DNA of 64,000 nt, from contig NZ_CP141615.1 in assembly GCF_035593305.1 (NCBI RefSeq), forward strand, positions 620,001 to 684,000, in the 5' to 3' direction. The notes beneath the pieces are model-generated. The model saw only the letters and a program-made list of their open reading frames with translations, was not told where the DNA came from and searched no databases. This stretch comes from Limnochorda sp. L945t (lineage in GTDB: Bacteria > Bacillota > Limnochordia > Limnochordales > Geochordaceae). The position numbers were made by a program, and so were the translations under genes. Shown here piece after piece: positions 16,108-24,385 of this stretch. The stretch's first letter is position 1, and each line of letters begins with the position of its first letter.

Positions 16108-16843
16108 CCACCTCACGCTGTCGGTGCCGCCGGGGTCGATCCTGGGCTTACTGGGCCCCAACGGTGCCGGGAAGAGCACGACCATCAAGATGCTCACCAC
16201 GCTCTTGCCGCCCACGAGCGGATCGGCGGAGGTGGCCGGCTTCGACGTGACCCGCCGGCCCCGGGAGGTGCGCCGGCGGATCGGCTACGTGCCCCAGGTC
16301 CTCTCGGCGGACGGGGCGCTCACCGGGTACGAAAACCTGCTCATCTTCGCCAAGATCTACGGGGTCCCGGCCTCCGAACGGCGCCGGCGCATCGAGGAGG
16401 CGCTGGCGTTCATGGGGCTGGCCGAGGCCGGCGGCACGCTCGTGCGCAACTACTCCGGCGGCATGATCCGGCGCCTGGAGATCGCCCAGTCCATGCTGCA
16501 CCGTCCCGCCGTGCTCTTCCTCGACGAGCCGACCGTGGGCCTCGACCCCGTGGCCCGTCGAGCCGTCTGGGAACACGTCCGGGAACTGCGCGACCGCCTG
16601 GGCACCACCATCGTCATGACGACCCACTACATGGAGGAAGCCGACGAACTCTGCGACGTGGTGGCCATCATGCACCTCGGCAAGGTGGCGGCGGTGGGTA
16701 CTCCGGGGGAGCTCAAGGCGGCGGTGGGCCCGCAGGCGACCCTCGACGAGGTGTTCGTCCACTACACCGGCAGCTCCATCGAGACGGGAGGGACGTTCCG
16801 TGATGCAGTCCGGACTCGGCGCACGGCACGACGGCTTGGCTGA
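16034..16843 (+). CDS. ABC-2 type exporter, ATP-binding subunit
   Basis: This 269-residue nucleotide-binding subunit has Walker A GPNGAGKST, Q-loop YVPQ, signature NYSGGM, Walker B VLFLDEPTVGLD and a switch histidine in MTTHYMEEAD. The type matches drug or lipid exporters that pair with an ABC-2 permease, which overlaps its 3' end by 44 bases. TTG 16034 is taken as the start, inside the end of marR; ATG 16064 is an in-frame alternative without a better ribosome binding site. The substrate is unknown. Confidence 0.92.
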   Translation: MPLTATAAVRMEGLTRRFGTLVAVDHLTLSVPPGSILGLLGPNGAGKSTTIKMLTTLLPPTSGSAEVAGFDVTRRPREVRRRIGYVPQVLSADGALTGYENLLIFAKIYGVPASERRRRIEEALAFMGLAEAGGTLVRNYSGGMIRRLEIAQSMLHRPAVLFLDEPTVGLDPVARRAVWEHVRELRDRLGTTIVMTTHYMEEADELCDVVAIMHLGKVAAVGTPGELKAAVGPQATLDEVFVHYTGSSIETGGTFRDAVRTRRTARRLG

Positions 16844-17648
16844 GGCGACGCTCCCGGCGCCGGGCGCGGCGTCGCTGCCGGCGGAGTTCGTGCGGCAGGC
16901 GCTGGCGGTGGCCGAGGCGGAGGTGCGCAAGCTGCGCCACGACCCCGTGGAGCTCTTGACCCGGGCGGTGCAGCCGACGCTGTGGCTCGTGGTGTTCGGC
17001 CAGGTGATGAGCCGGGTGCGGGCGATCCCCACGGGGCAGGTCAGCTACCTCGACTTCATGGCACCGGGGATCCTGGCGCAGAGCGTGCTGTTCATCGCCA
17101 TCTTCTACGGGATCTCCGTCATCTGGGAGCGGGACCTGGGAGTGCTCCACAAGTTCCTGGTGAGCCCGGCGTACCGGGGGGCGCTGGTCTTCGGCAAGGC
17201 GGTGTCGGCCGGGGTGCGGGCGCTCACGCAGGCGATCATCGTCTACCTGCTGGCGGTGCTCATGGGCGTACAGGTGCGGCTCACGGTCCCGGCGGTGGCG
17301 GGGGTGCTGGGGTTCGTCGTGTTGGGGGCCGCCATCTTCTCCACCTTTTCCCTGGTGGTGGCCTGCCTGGTCAAGACGCGGGAGCGGTTCATGGGCATCG
17401 GGCAGGTGCTGACGATGCCGCTGTTCTTCGCCAGCAACGCCATCTACCCGTTGAGCGTCATGCCGGCGTGGCTGCAGTGGATCTCGCGCGTCAACCCGCT
17501 CACGTACCAGGTCGATGCGCTGCGGGGGCTCATGATCCAGGGCGGGCAAAGCGTGGCCGGCCTCGGCGTGGACTTCGGGGTACAGGCCGCCGTGCTCCTG
17601 GCGCTGCTCTGGCTCGCCGCCCGGCTGTACCCCAACGTCATCAACTGA
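16800..17648 (+). CDS. ABC-2 type exporter, permease subunit
   Basis: This 282-residue membrane protein has about six hydrophobic helices and the ABC-2 family pattern. Recognisable stretches are QPTLWLVVFGQVMSR, YLDFMAPGILAQ, ERDLGVLHKFLVSPAYRGALVFGK, and NAIYPLSVMPAWLQWISRVNPLTYQVDALRG near the C-terminus. It follows and overlaps the ATPase, giving a half-transporter pair controlled by the MarR regulator. Start GTG 16800, with ATG 16803 directly after it. Confidence 0.92.
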   Translation: MMQSGLGARHDGLAEATLPAPGAASLPAEFVRQALAVAEAEVRKLRHDPVELLTRAVQPTLWLVVFGQVMSRVRAIPTGQVSYLDFMAPGILAQSVLFIAIFYGISVIWERDLGVLHKFLVSPAYRGALVFGKAVSAGVRALTQAIIVYLLAVLMGVQVRLTVPAVAGVLGFVVLGAAIFSTFSLVVACLVKTRERFMGIGQVLTMPLFFASNAIYPLSVMPAWLQWISRVNPLTYQVDALRGLMIQGGQSVAGLGVDFGVQAAVLLALLWLAARLYPNVIN

Positions 17649-17674
17649 ACCGGCGGCCGGATTTGTGGTATGCT
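17645..17674 (+). promoter_or_regulatory. Probable tatA promoter with extended -10
   Basis: An extended -10 element, TGG followed by TATGCT (17669-17674), lies 40 bases before tatA. A weak -35 (CTGAAC, 17645-17650) overlaps the preceding stop region. Confidence 0.45.
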
Positions 17675-17713
17675 CAGGGCGAACGGTCGGGGGACCAAAG
17701 GGGGACGTGACAG

Positions 17714-17923
17714 ATGCCCAATATCGGGCCGACCGAGCTCCTGGTCATCCTGCTCTTGGCGCTGATCATCTTCGGCCCGGGCAAGTTGCCTCAGCTCGGC
17801 AGGGCCATCGGCCAGAGTTTCCGGGAGTTCAAGGAGTCGGTCAGCGGCGCTCGACAGGAGCACGCCGAGACGGCCGACAAGAGTAAAGGCCAGCAGGCAT
17901 CCGGTACGGGGCCGCAGGCCTGA
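17714..17923 (+). CDS. tatA: Twin-arginine translocase component TatA/TatE
   Basis: This 69-residue protein has a short N-terminal membrane helix (PTELLVILLLALIIFGPGKLPQLGRAIGQ), the FGPGKLP hinge and an amphipathic helix with FREFKESV, then a charged tail. TatA forms the pore of the Tat pathway, which exports folded, often cofactor-containing proteins. tatC is not in the window. It has its own extended -10 promoter and a strong downstream hairpin, so it appears to be a single-gene unit. Confidence 0.93.
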   Translation: MPNIGPTELLVILLLALIIFGPGKLPQLGRAIGQSFREFKESVSGARQEHAETADKSKGQQASGTGPQA

Positions 17924-18026
17924 GGGGCCGGATGCGGGGTCTCGAGGGGCTCGTGAGGTCGCCGGCAGACAAGTAGCGAGACCGGCCCGTCTCCCGCGAT
18001 GTGACGAAAGTACCCCGAAAGCAAGG

Positions 18027-18060
18027 GCACCCGCCCCTGGTGGGGGGCGGGTGCTTCGCT
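18027..18060 (+). terminator. Rho-independent-like terminator after tatA
   Basis: GCACCCGCCCC (18027-18037) pairs perfectly with GGGGCGGGTGC (18044-18054) across a six-base loop. A short T-containing tail (TTCGCTT) follows. It separates tatA from the Rrf2-qNOR operon. Confidence 0.8.
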
Positions 18061-18069
18061 TATGGTCCA

Positions 18070-18102
18070 AAGCGGACATTACAGTCCACTTCATCCGATA
18101 CC
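18070..18102 (+). promoter_or_regulatory. Promoter and imperfect palindrome upstream of the Rrf2 regulator and qNOR
   Basis: Arms AAGCGGAC (18070-18077) and GTCCACTT (18084-18091) match at 7 of 8 positions around ATTACA. A possible promoter, CGGACA (18073-18078) and GATACC (18097-18102) with an 18-base spacer, overlaps it. A regulator bound here would cover the -35 box and spacer, fitting repression by the Rrf2 protein encoded next. Confidence 0.5.
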
Positions 18103-18213
18103 TCGCCGAGCACTCCGTGGGTTCCGGCTCGCGAGGCCCCCGGGAAGCGGGGAGGGCGGCTCGGGTTTGGAGAATGCCGGCGACCAGGGCGTGGGAGAGA
18201 GGGGGTAGAGGCG

Positions 18214-18654
18214 GTGCGGCTCACGAGGCAGACGGACTACGCCATCCGGGTGGCGCTGGACCTGGCCGGGCAGCCGGGGCACGGCTCCGATGTGCGCGCG
18301 ATCGCCGGGCGCCAGTGTGTGCCCGAGGCGTACGCGGCCAAGATCGTGCAGGCGTTGGCCCGGGCCGGCCTGGTCGTGACGGCCCGGGGGGCGCGCGGAG
18401 GGGTGCGCCTGGCCCGGGATCCGGCCAAAGTGACGTTGCTCGAGATCGTCGAGGCGGCCGAGGGGCCCACGCTCTTCACCCGCTGCATGCTCTGGCCCGG
18501 CGAGTGCCCGCCTCTCGCGCAGTGCGCGCTCCATCCGATCCTCGACGGGCTGCGGGAGGCCGTGCAGGGTTACCTGCAAAGCATGACCCTGGAGGAGCTG
18601 GCGCGCCGGGCGGGGCCGCAAGCGGGCGGGGCGGAGGAGCGCTCCGCGGGGTAA
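18214..18654 (+). CDS. Rrf2-family iron-sulfur regulator, NsrR-like
   Basis: This 146-residue protein starts VRLTRQTDYAIRVALDLA, the usual Rrf2 opening, followed by a winged helix (RAIAGRQCVPEAYAAKIVQALARAGLV...GARGGVRLAR). A three-cysteine cluster loop (C-MLWPGE-C-PPLAQ-C) has the spacing class that binds [2Fe-2S] or [4Fe-4S] clusters in NsrR and IscR. It is followed after 24 bases by nitric oxide reductase, so an NO-sensing repressor role is the natural reading. GTG 18214 was chosen because an AGAGGGGG site precedes it and the product begins exactly at the family start. Confidence 0.88.
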   Translation: MRLTRQTDYAIRVALDLAGQPGHGSDVRAIAGRQCVPEAYAAKIVQALARAGLVVTARGARGGVRLARDPAKVTLLEIVEAAEGPTLFTRCMLWPGECPPLAQCALHPILDGLREAVQGYLQSMTLEELARRAGPQAGGAEERSAG

Positions 18655-18678
18655 AGGGCAGCAGGGGGGCTGGAGCGG

Positions 18679-21132
18679 ATGGCAGCGCGGCTGGATGCGC
18701 GGCCGGTCTGGCCGGGCAAGGCGCAGGACATCGAGCGGTCGGGGTTTTGGAAGTACGCGCTGGTGCTCACGGTGCTGGCCGTCTTCACGGTCATGGTGGT
18801 GGGGGCGGCCACGACTCTTCGCGAGGTGCCGCCCGTGCCGCAGATCGTCGTGGTGGAGGGCACGGGCCGGGCATGGGACGGGCAGGCCATCCTGCAGGGC
18901 CAATCGGCGTGGCAGCGCTACGGCCTGATGGACTACGGCTCCGTACTGGGCAACGGGGCCATGCGCGGTCCGGACTTCACCGCCCAGACGCTTCGCCTGA
19001 TGGTGCAGGCGATGCACGAATACTACGCTGCGCGCCTGCCGGCGCCGGGCTCGGCTGAGGCGGCCGGGGATCGGCAAGCCCTCGTCGAGGCCCGGGTGCG
19101 CCGCGAGCTCAGCGCCAACCGGTACGACCCGACGACGCGCACGCTCACCATCACCCCGGCACAAGCCTACGCTCTCGAAAAGGTCGAAGGGTACTACCGG
19201 GAGCTCTTCGCCAGGGGCGATCCGGCGGCGTCGCTTCCGGCCGGGATCGTCTCGGCCCGGGACGTGCCGGCGCTTTCCCGGTTCTTCTTCTGGACGGCGT
19301 GGCTGTCGGCCGCCCGGCGGCCCGGGCAGGCCTACTCGTACACCAACAACTGGCCCTACGAGCCGGCGGCCGGCAACACGGTGACGCCGGGGTCCATCGT
19401 GGCGAGCGCCGTGAGTGTGGCGCTGCTCCTCGCCGTCCTGGCGCTGGTGCTGTGGGCCTACTTCCGATACCGGCTGCAGATGGAGCCGACCGCGGGCGAG
19501 GGAGTAGATCCGGGCGCCCGGGGCCTCTTCCTTCCCCGGGAGCTGACGGCCGGACAGCGAGCGTCCGGCAAGTTCCTGCTGGTCGTGGTGGCGTTGCTGC
19601 TGGCCCAGACCTTGCTGGGCGGCTGGATGGCCCACGGGTACGTCGCGCCGGACTTCTTCGGCATCAAAACGATCGCCGGCATCCCCATCGACCGGCTGTT
19701 GCCCTTCTCTGTCGCCCGGACGTGGCACTTGCAGCTGGCCATCTTCTGGGTGGCGACGGCATGGATGGCGGCCGGGCTCTTCCTGGCCCCTGCGCTCGCC
19801 CGATCCGGACAGCGGGCCGAGGAGCCGCGCGGGCAGGCGACATGGACGCACGTGCTGTTCGGGGCGCTCCTGCTGGTGGCTGCCGGCAGCCTGCTGGGCG
19901 AGTGGTGGGGCGCGACCGGGCGGCTTTCGGCCGGGGATGGCCCTGCCGGCGCAGGCCTCTGGTGGTGGATCGGGCACCAGGGGTGGGAGTACCTGGAGCT
20001 CGGCCGGCTGTGGCAGCTGCTGCTCATCGCCGGGCTTGGCCTGTGGCTCGTGCTCGTCTACCGCGGACTGCGCCGCGCCCTGAAGCGCCAGCAAGACCCG
20101 GGCAGCCTCGCCCACCTGCTGCTGTACGCGAGCGCCGCCATCCCGGTCTTCTACGGCTTCGGGCTGCTCTTCAAGCCGGGCACCAACTGGGCGATCGCCG
20201 AGTTTTGGCGGTGGTGGGTGATCCACCTGTGGGTCGAGGGAATCTTCGAGGTGTTCACCCTGGTGGTGACCGCCGCCCTGCTCGTCCACCTGGGGCTGGT
20301 GCGGCCCTCGTCGGCGTTGCGGGCCACGTACTTCCAGGTGATCCTGGTCATGGCCACGGGGGTCATCGGCACGGCCCACCACTACTACTTCGTCGGGCTC
20401 CCGGAGCTGTGGCTGGCGCTGGGGGCCACCTTCTCGGCGCTCGAGGTCGTGCCGCTCACCTTGCTCGGCGTGGAGGCGTACGACCAGTACCGCCTGATGC
20501 GGGCGGCGGAGCGCAGCGCCGGGCAGGCGGCATCCGGGCGGTTCGCCTACGCGCCCGTCTTCTGGTTCTTGATGGCGACGGCCTTCTGGAACCTGGTGGG
20601 AGCGGGCATCCTGGGCTTTTTCATCAACCTGCCCGCGGTCAACTACTTCGAGCACGGCACGTTCCTCACGGCGGCGCACGGCCATGCGGCTCTGATGGGC
20701 GTCTACGGGATGCTCGCGCTGGCCCTGCTGGTGTTCGTGCTGCGCAGCCTGGCCCGGCCCGACGCCTTCTCGGAGCGAGCCGTCCGGTGGGGCTTTTGGG
20801 GGCTCAACCTGGGGCTGGCCGGGATGGTGGCGCTGACCCTGATCCCGGTGGGGATCGGGCAGCTCCAGGCGTCGGCAGGCCAGGGCTTCGCCTTCGCCCG
20901 GGATCCGGCCTTCTACCAGACGCCGTGGGTGCACCGCCTGCTGTGGCTGCGGATGCTGCCCGACAGCGTCTTCATCGTGCTCGGCGTGGTGCCGATGCTG
21001 TGGGCCACGGTGAAAGGGCTGCTCCACATGCGCCCTGCGACGGCCGGGCCGCAACCGGCCGAGGCATCAGGAGCGCCCGAGCGAGCCGCCGCCCGCCCTG
21101 CCCTGGGAGCCGGCGGGGACGGCGCGGCCTGA
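18679..21132 (+). CDS. norZ: Quinol-dependent nitric oxide reductase (single-subunit qNOR)
   Basis: qNOR reduces two NO to N2O using membrane quinol, for respiration or detoxification. The 817-residue protein has the N-terminal helix and extracytoplasmic domain of the single-subunit type (YGLMDYGSVLGNGAMRGPDFTAQ), with no cytochrome c motif. About twelve heme-copper-oxidase helices follow. Metal ligands are recognisable: RTWHLQLAIFW, WVEGIFEVFTLVV with the FeB glutamate, His567-His568 in GTAHHYYF, and His667/His669 in HGHAALMG. It lies directly downstream of an Rrf2 regulator. No norC or norDQ partner is nearby, consistent with the quinol type. Confidence 0.95.
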   Translation: MAARLDARPVWPGKAQDIERSGFWKYALVLTVLAVFTVMVVGAATTLREVPPVPQIVVVEGTGRAWDGQAILQGQSAWQRYGLMDYGSVLGNGAMRGPDFTAQTLRLMVQAMHEYYAARLPAPGSAEAAGDRQALVEARVRRELSANRYDPTTRTLTITPAQAYALEKVEGYYRELFARGDPAASLPAGIVSARDVPALSRFFFWTAWLSAARRPGQAYSYTNNWPYEPAAGNTVTPGSIVASAVSVALLLAVLALVLWAYFRYRLQMEPTAGEGVDPGARGLFLPRELTAGQRASGKFLLVVVALLLAQTLLGGWMAHGYVAPDFFGIKTIAGIPIDRLLPFSVARTWHLQLAIFWVATAWMAAGLFLAPALARSGQRAEEPRGQATWTHVLFGALLLVAAGSLLGEWWGATGRLSAGDGPAGAGLWWWIGHQGWEYLELGRLWQLLLIAGLGLWLVLVYRGLRRALKRQQDPGSLAHLLLYASAAIPVFYGFGLLFKPGTNWAIAEFWRWWVIHLWVEGIFEVFTLVVTAALLVHLGLVRPSSALRATYFQVILVMATGVIGTAHHYYFVGLPELWLALGATFSALEVVPLTLLGVEAYDQYRLMRAAERSAGQAASGRFAYAPVFWFLMATAFWNLVGAGILGFFINLPAVNYFEHGTFLTAAHGHAALMGVYGMLALALLVFVLRSLARPDAFSERAVRWGFWGLNLGLAGMVALTLIPVGIGQLQASAGQGFAFARDPAFYQTPWVHRLLWLRMLPDSVFIVLGVVPMLWATVKGLLHMRPATAGPQPAEASGAPERAAARPALGAGGDGAA

Positions 21133-21267
21133 GGAAAAGGCGAGGAGGAGATCGGGCGCAGAGCGCTAAAAGCTTCCGATTGGGCAACGGCCCGCGGCAG
21201 GACGCGAGGTCGTGCGCCTGGCGTCAGCCCGCATCCGCAACCGTATCCTGAAGGGGAGGGACTGTGC

Positions 21268-22587
21268 GTGCGCTTGGCACGACGATGGAGCAGTAGGGCA
21301 GCAGCATGGCCGGCGATGGTGGCGGTGGCGGCAGCCGTGATGGTGGCCCTGGCGGTGGAGGGAGCTCTCGCTGCCTCCGCGACGTTCTGGAGCGCGCCCA
21401 ACCCCACCCAGGAGATCTTCTGGCGCGACATGGCCAAGGCGTTCATGGCAGAGCACCCGGACGTGAAGATCGACGTGCGGGCCATGGCAGAGTCCCCGAC
21501 GTCGGAGGCGACGATCCTGACGGCCATCGCCGGCAAGACCGCGCCGACCGGATCCGAAAACATCTTCATGGGCTTCGGCGCCCAGCTGTACGAGAGCAAG
21601 GCCCTGGTCCCGCTCGACACCCTGCCGGGCTGGAACGAGCTGCTCAAGAGCCGGCGCATGGAGGAGGCCATCCAGGGCTGGAAGTTTCCCGACGGCCACT
21701 ACTACGTGCTGCCCATCTATAGCAACGCCATGCTCTTCGGCTGGCGGCTCGACACCCTCAAGGAGCTCGGCTTCCAGGGGCCGCCCCGCACCTACGACGG
21801 GGTCTTCGGCGTGGCCCGCCGGCTCAAGCAGGCCAAGCCGCGGATGTTCTTGATGGCGCGGGCGGAGCTGCTGGACACCACGTGGTGGCAGCGGTGGTTC
21901 GACTTCTTCATGCTGTACGATGCGGCGAGCGACGGCCACCCGTTCGTCACGGGCCAGGAAGTGACCGCCGACTCCGAGGCCGCCGTGGGCGTGTTCAAGT
22001 TCTACCAGGACCTCAACAAGGAGCGGTTCCTGCTGACCCGGCCGTCGACCGATCCGTTCCTGACCGGCGTCTCCATCTGGTCGGACGTCGGGCCGTGGAC
22101 CTTCCCCGACTGGAAGCAGCGCTTCCCCGAGATGAAGCTGGGCCAGACCTTCACGCTGGCGCCGCCCCCCGTGCCCGACCGCTATCCGGCGGACAAGCCC
22201 ATCCGGACCTTCGCCGACGCCAAGGGGCTCGTGATCTACGCCCAGGCGCCCAAGGAGCAGCAGCTGGCCTTGTGGCAGTTCATCCGGTGGGTCTTCAGCA
22301 AGCCGGACAACGACCTGAAGTGGCTGCAGGCGACGTCGCTGCCGCCCGTGCGCGGGGATCTCGGCGTGTCGCCCACCTTCGCCGCCTACTTCAAGGAGCA
22401 TCCGGAGCTCGTGCCCTACGCCGAGGAGCTGCCGTACGCGGTCCCGCCGTTCGCCAACTCCCGGTTCTCCGACGTGCAGACGGCGCTGGGCGAGGCGGGG
22501 CTGGTGCCGGCCGTGCGGGGCACCAAGACCCCGGAGAAAGCCTGGCAGGATGCCAAGGCTGCCATGGAGGCCATCCTGAAGCGGTAG
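21268..22587 (+). CDS. Extracellular solute-binding protein family 1, carbohydrate ABC importer
   Basis: This 439-residue secreted protein has a Sec signal (AAVMVALAVEGALAAS, cleavage probably after ALA) and the family-1 binding fold. It opens ATFWSAPNPTQEIFWRDMAKAFMAEHPDVKIDV, as maltose and glycerol-phosphate type binders do. No lipobox Cys is evident, so it may be free or held by other means. It is the first gene of a three-gene set with two MalF/MalG-type permeases. GTG 21268 has AGGGGAGGG 7 bases upstream. The likely substrate is a sugar or polyol. Confidence 0.9.
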   Translation: MRLARRWSSRAAAWPAMVAVAAAVMVALAVEGALAASATFWSAPNPTQEIFWRDMAKAFMAEHPDVKIDVRAMAESPTSEATILTAIAGKTAPTGSENIFMGFGAQLYESKALVPLDTLPGWNELLKSRRMEEAIQGWKFPDGHYYVLPIYSNAMLFGWRLDTLKELGFQGPPRTYDGVFGVARRLKQAKPRMFLMARAELLDTTWWQRWFDFFMLYDAASDGHPFVTGQEVTADSEAAVGVFKFYQDLNKERFLLTRPSTDPFLTGVSIWSDVGPWTFPDWKQRFPEMKLGQTFTLAPPPVPDRYPADKPIRTFADAKGLVIYAQAPKEQQLALWQFIRWVFSKPDNDLKWLQATSLPPVRGDLGVSPTFAAYFKEHPELVPYAEELPYAVPPFANSRFSDVQTALGEAGLVPAVRGTKTPEKAWQDAKAAMEAILKR

Positions 22588-22596
22588 CGATGCGGC

Positions 22597-23553
22597 GTGC
22601 CACAGCATGAACTGCAGGCCCGGCAACGGGTCGTGGTAGCCGGCGCGGCGGTCGCGCCGCGCCGGCGGTCCGGTATGCGGCGGCGGGAGGAGATGCGGGG
22701 ATGGCTGCTCGCCTCCCCGTACCTCCTCTTCAGCCTGATCTTCTTCGTCGTGCCGTTCGCCTGGGCGGCGGTGCTGGTCTTCACCCGGTGGGACCTGATC
22801 TCGCCCCAGCGCCACTGGGTAGGGCTGGCCAACTTCGCCGAGGCGCTGGCGAGCCCTCGGGTGCAGGCGGCGTTCTGGACGCCGTTCAAGTTCATGGCCA
22901 TCTTCCTGCCCACGGTGCTGGTGGCGGCCATCGCCATCGCGCTCCTGGTCAACTCCCTGGGCCGGTGGAGCGGGCTGGCGGCGGTCGGTTTCTTCATGCC
23001 GTACCTGGCGTCGGGCGTGGCCATGGCCCTGGTCGTGCAGGGGATCCTCTCCTACAACAGCCCCGTCAGCGACGTCTTCTTCCGGCTCTTCGGGGACGTG
23101 CCCGACTGGCTCGGCGTGCCGGCGCTGGCCATCACCGTCATCGCACTCATGATCGCCTGGAAGTTCTCCGGCTACTACGCGCTCATCTTCCTGGCAGGGC
23201 TCCAGTCCATCCCCCGGGAGCTCTACGAGGCGGCGGCCATCGACGGCGCCGGCCAGTGGACTTCCTTCTGGCGCATCACGCTGCCGCAGCTCTACCCGGC
23301 GCTCTACTCGGTCATGATCCTGGCGGTGGGGCTGATGTTCGGTATCTTCACCGAGCCGTACATGCTGACGGGCGGGGGGCCGGACCTCGCCACCCACACG
23401 TGGTACCTGGAGATCTACTACCAGGCCTTCAGCGCGCTCAGGGCCGGGTACGCCTCCGCGGTGGCGGTCCTCAATGCGGTGGCCGTCTTCCTGGTCCTGA
23501 CGGTGGTACGGCGCCTGATGGAGTGGTGGGGGAGGGCCACCGGATGGGTGTGA
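22597..23553 (+). CDS. Carbohydrate ABC transporter permease, MalF/UgpA type
   Basis: This 318-residue protein has six predicted membrane helices and the EAA loop near ELYEAAAIDGAGQWTSFWRITLPQLYPAL, where the inner-membrane permease contacts its ATPase. The N-terminal motif WLLASPYLLFSLIFFVVPFAWA is typical of MalF-like subunits. GTG 22597 gives a 26-residue extension before the in-frame ATG 22675. Neither start has a strong ribosome binding site, so the N-terminus is uncertain. The gene overlaps the next permease by 10 bases. Confidence 0.9.
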   Translation: MPQHELQARQRVVVAGAAVAPRRRSGMRRREEMRGWLLASPYLLFSLIFFVVPFAWAAVLVFTRWDLISPQRHWVGLANFAEALASPRVQAAFWTPFKFMAIFLPTVLVAAIAIALLVNSLGRWSGLAAVGFFMPYLASGVAMALVVQGILSYNSPVSDVFFRLFGDVPDWLGVPALAITVIALMIAWKFSGYYALIFLAGLQSIPRELYEAAAIDGAGQWTSFWRITLPQLYPALYSVMILAVGLMFGIFTEPYMLTGGGPDLATHTWYLEIYYQAFSALRAGYASAVAVLNAVAVFLVLTVVRRLMEWWGRATGWV

Positions 23554-24380
23554 GGCGGGCGCGGGCGTTGCGGGCCGTGGGCAAGGCCATCCTGCTGATC
23601 GTGGGCCTCGCGGTGTCCATCTTCCCCTACGCGTACATGGTGCTGCAGTCGCTGGCCCCCTGGAGCGAGGTCAACCGGTCCATCGTGCCGACCCAGCTCA
23701 CGGTGCGCTCGTACGACTGGCTGCTGCACGGATCGGCCATCGCGCTGGCGCGACCATGGCTGCGGGCGTTCGGCAACAGCGCGCTGGTCACGAGCGCCTC
23801 GACGCTGCTCATGCTGGCCTCGGCACTGGTGGTGGGGTACGCGTTGTCCCGCCTGCGCTGGCGGGGGCGCGACGTGGTCAACCAGGTGATCTTGTTCCAG
23901 ATGTTTTACCCGGCGATCATCCTGCTGGTGCCGACCTTCCTGGTCGTGCGCCAGTTGGGGATGTACGACACGTACTGGGGCATGATCGTTCCCAAGGCCG
24001 TCAACTTGTGGGCCATCTTCATGTACGTGTCGTTCTTCAAGTCCATTCCCCAGGAGGTGCTGGAGGCGGCCCGGATCGACGGGGCCGGGGAGCTCCGGAT
24101 CATCTCCCGGATCGTCCTGCCCATGTCCATCCCGATCACGGCCGTCGTGGGGCTCTTCCTCTTCATGGAGCGGTGGTCCGAGCTGCTGTGGGACCTCATC
24201 GTCGTCAAGGAGTACCGGATGATGACCCTCAACGTGCTGATCGCGACGATGAGCGGGCCGTACGCGACCTATCCGGGGCCGCTGTACGCGGCCAGCACGC
24301 TGCTCACGCTGCCCATCGTGCTGGTCTTCGTGGCGGCCAGCCGCTACTTCACCCGGGGCATCCAGCTGGTCTTCAAGTGA
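23544..24380 (+). CDS. Carbohydrate ABC transporter permease, MalG/UgpE type
   Basis: This 278-residue inner-membrane protein has six helices, the MalG-type opening IFPYAYMVLQSLAP and the EAA motif EAARIDGAGELRIISRIVLPMSIP. ATG 23544 lies in the end of the first permease gene, so the two are coupled. No ATP-binding subunit follows; the operon ends against the convergent pseudouridine synthase gene. A shared MsmX-type ATPase elsewhere is a reasonable inference for Bacillota. Confidence 0.92.
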   Translation: MGVRRARALRAVGKAILLIVGLAVSIFPYAYMVLQSLAPWSEVNRSIVPTQLTVRSYDWLLHGSAIALARPWLRAFGNSALVTSASTLLMLASALVVGYALSRLRWRGRDVVNQVILFQMFYPAIILLVPTFLVVRQLGMYDTYWGMIVPKAVNLWAIFMYVSFFKSIPQEVLEAARIDGAGELRIISRIVLPMSIPITAVVGLFLFMERWSELLWDLIVVKEYRMMTLNVLIATMSGPYATYPGPLYAASTLLTLPIVLVFVAASRYFTRGIQLVFK

Positions 24381-24385
24381 GCCGT

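Noticed and set aside
18091-21054. A 987-codon open frame on the minus strand over the nitric oxide reductase
   Set aside because: Rich in Arg, Pro, His and Gln without any domain, antisense to a clear qNOR.
21166-23397. A 743-codon minus-strand open frame over the carbohydrate ABC genes
   Set aside because: Same type of antisense artefact; the plus strand encodes recognisable transporter subunits.
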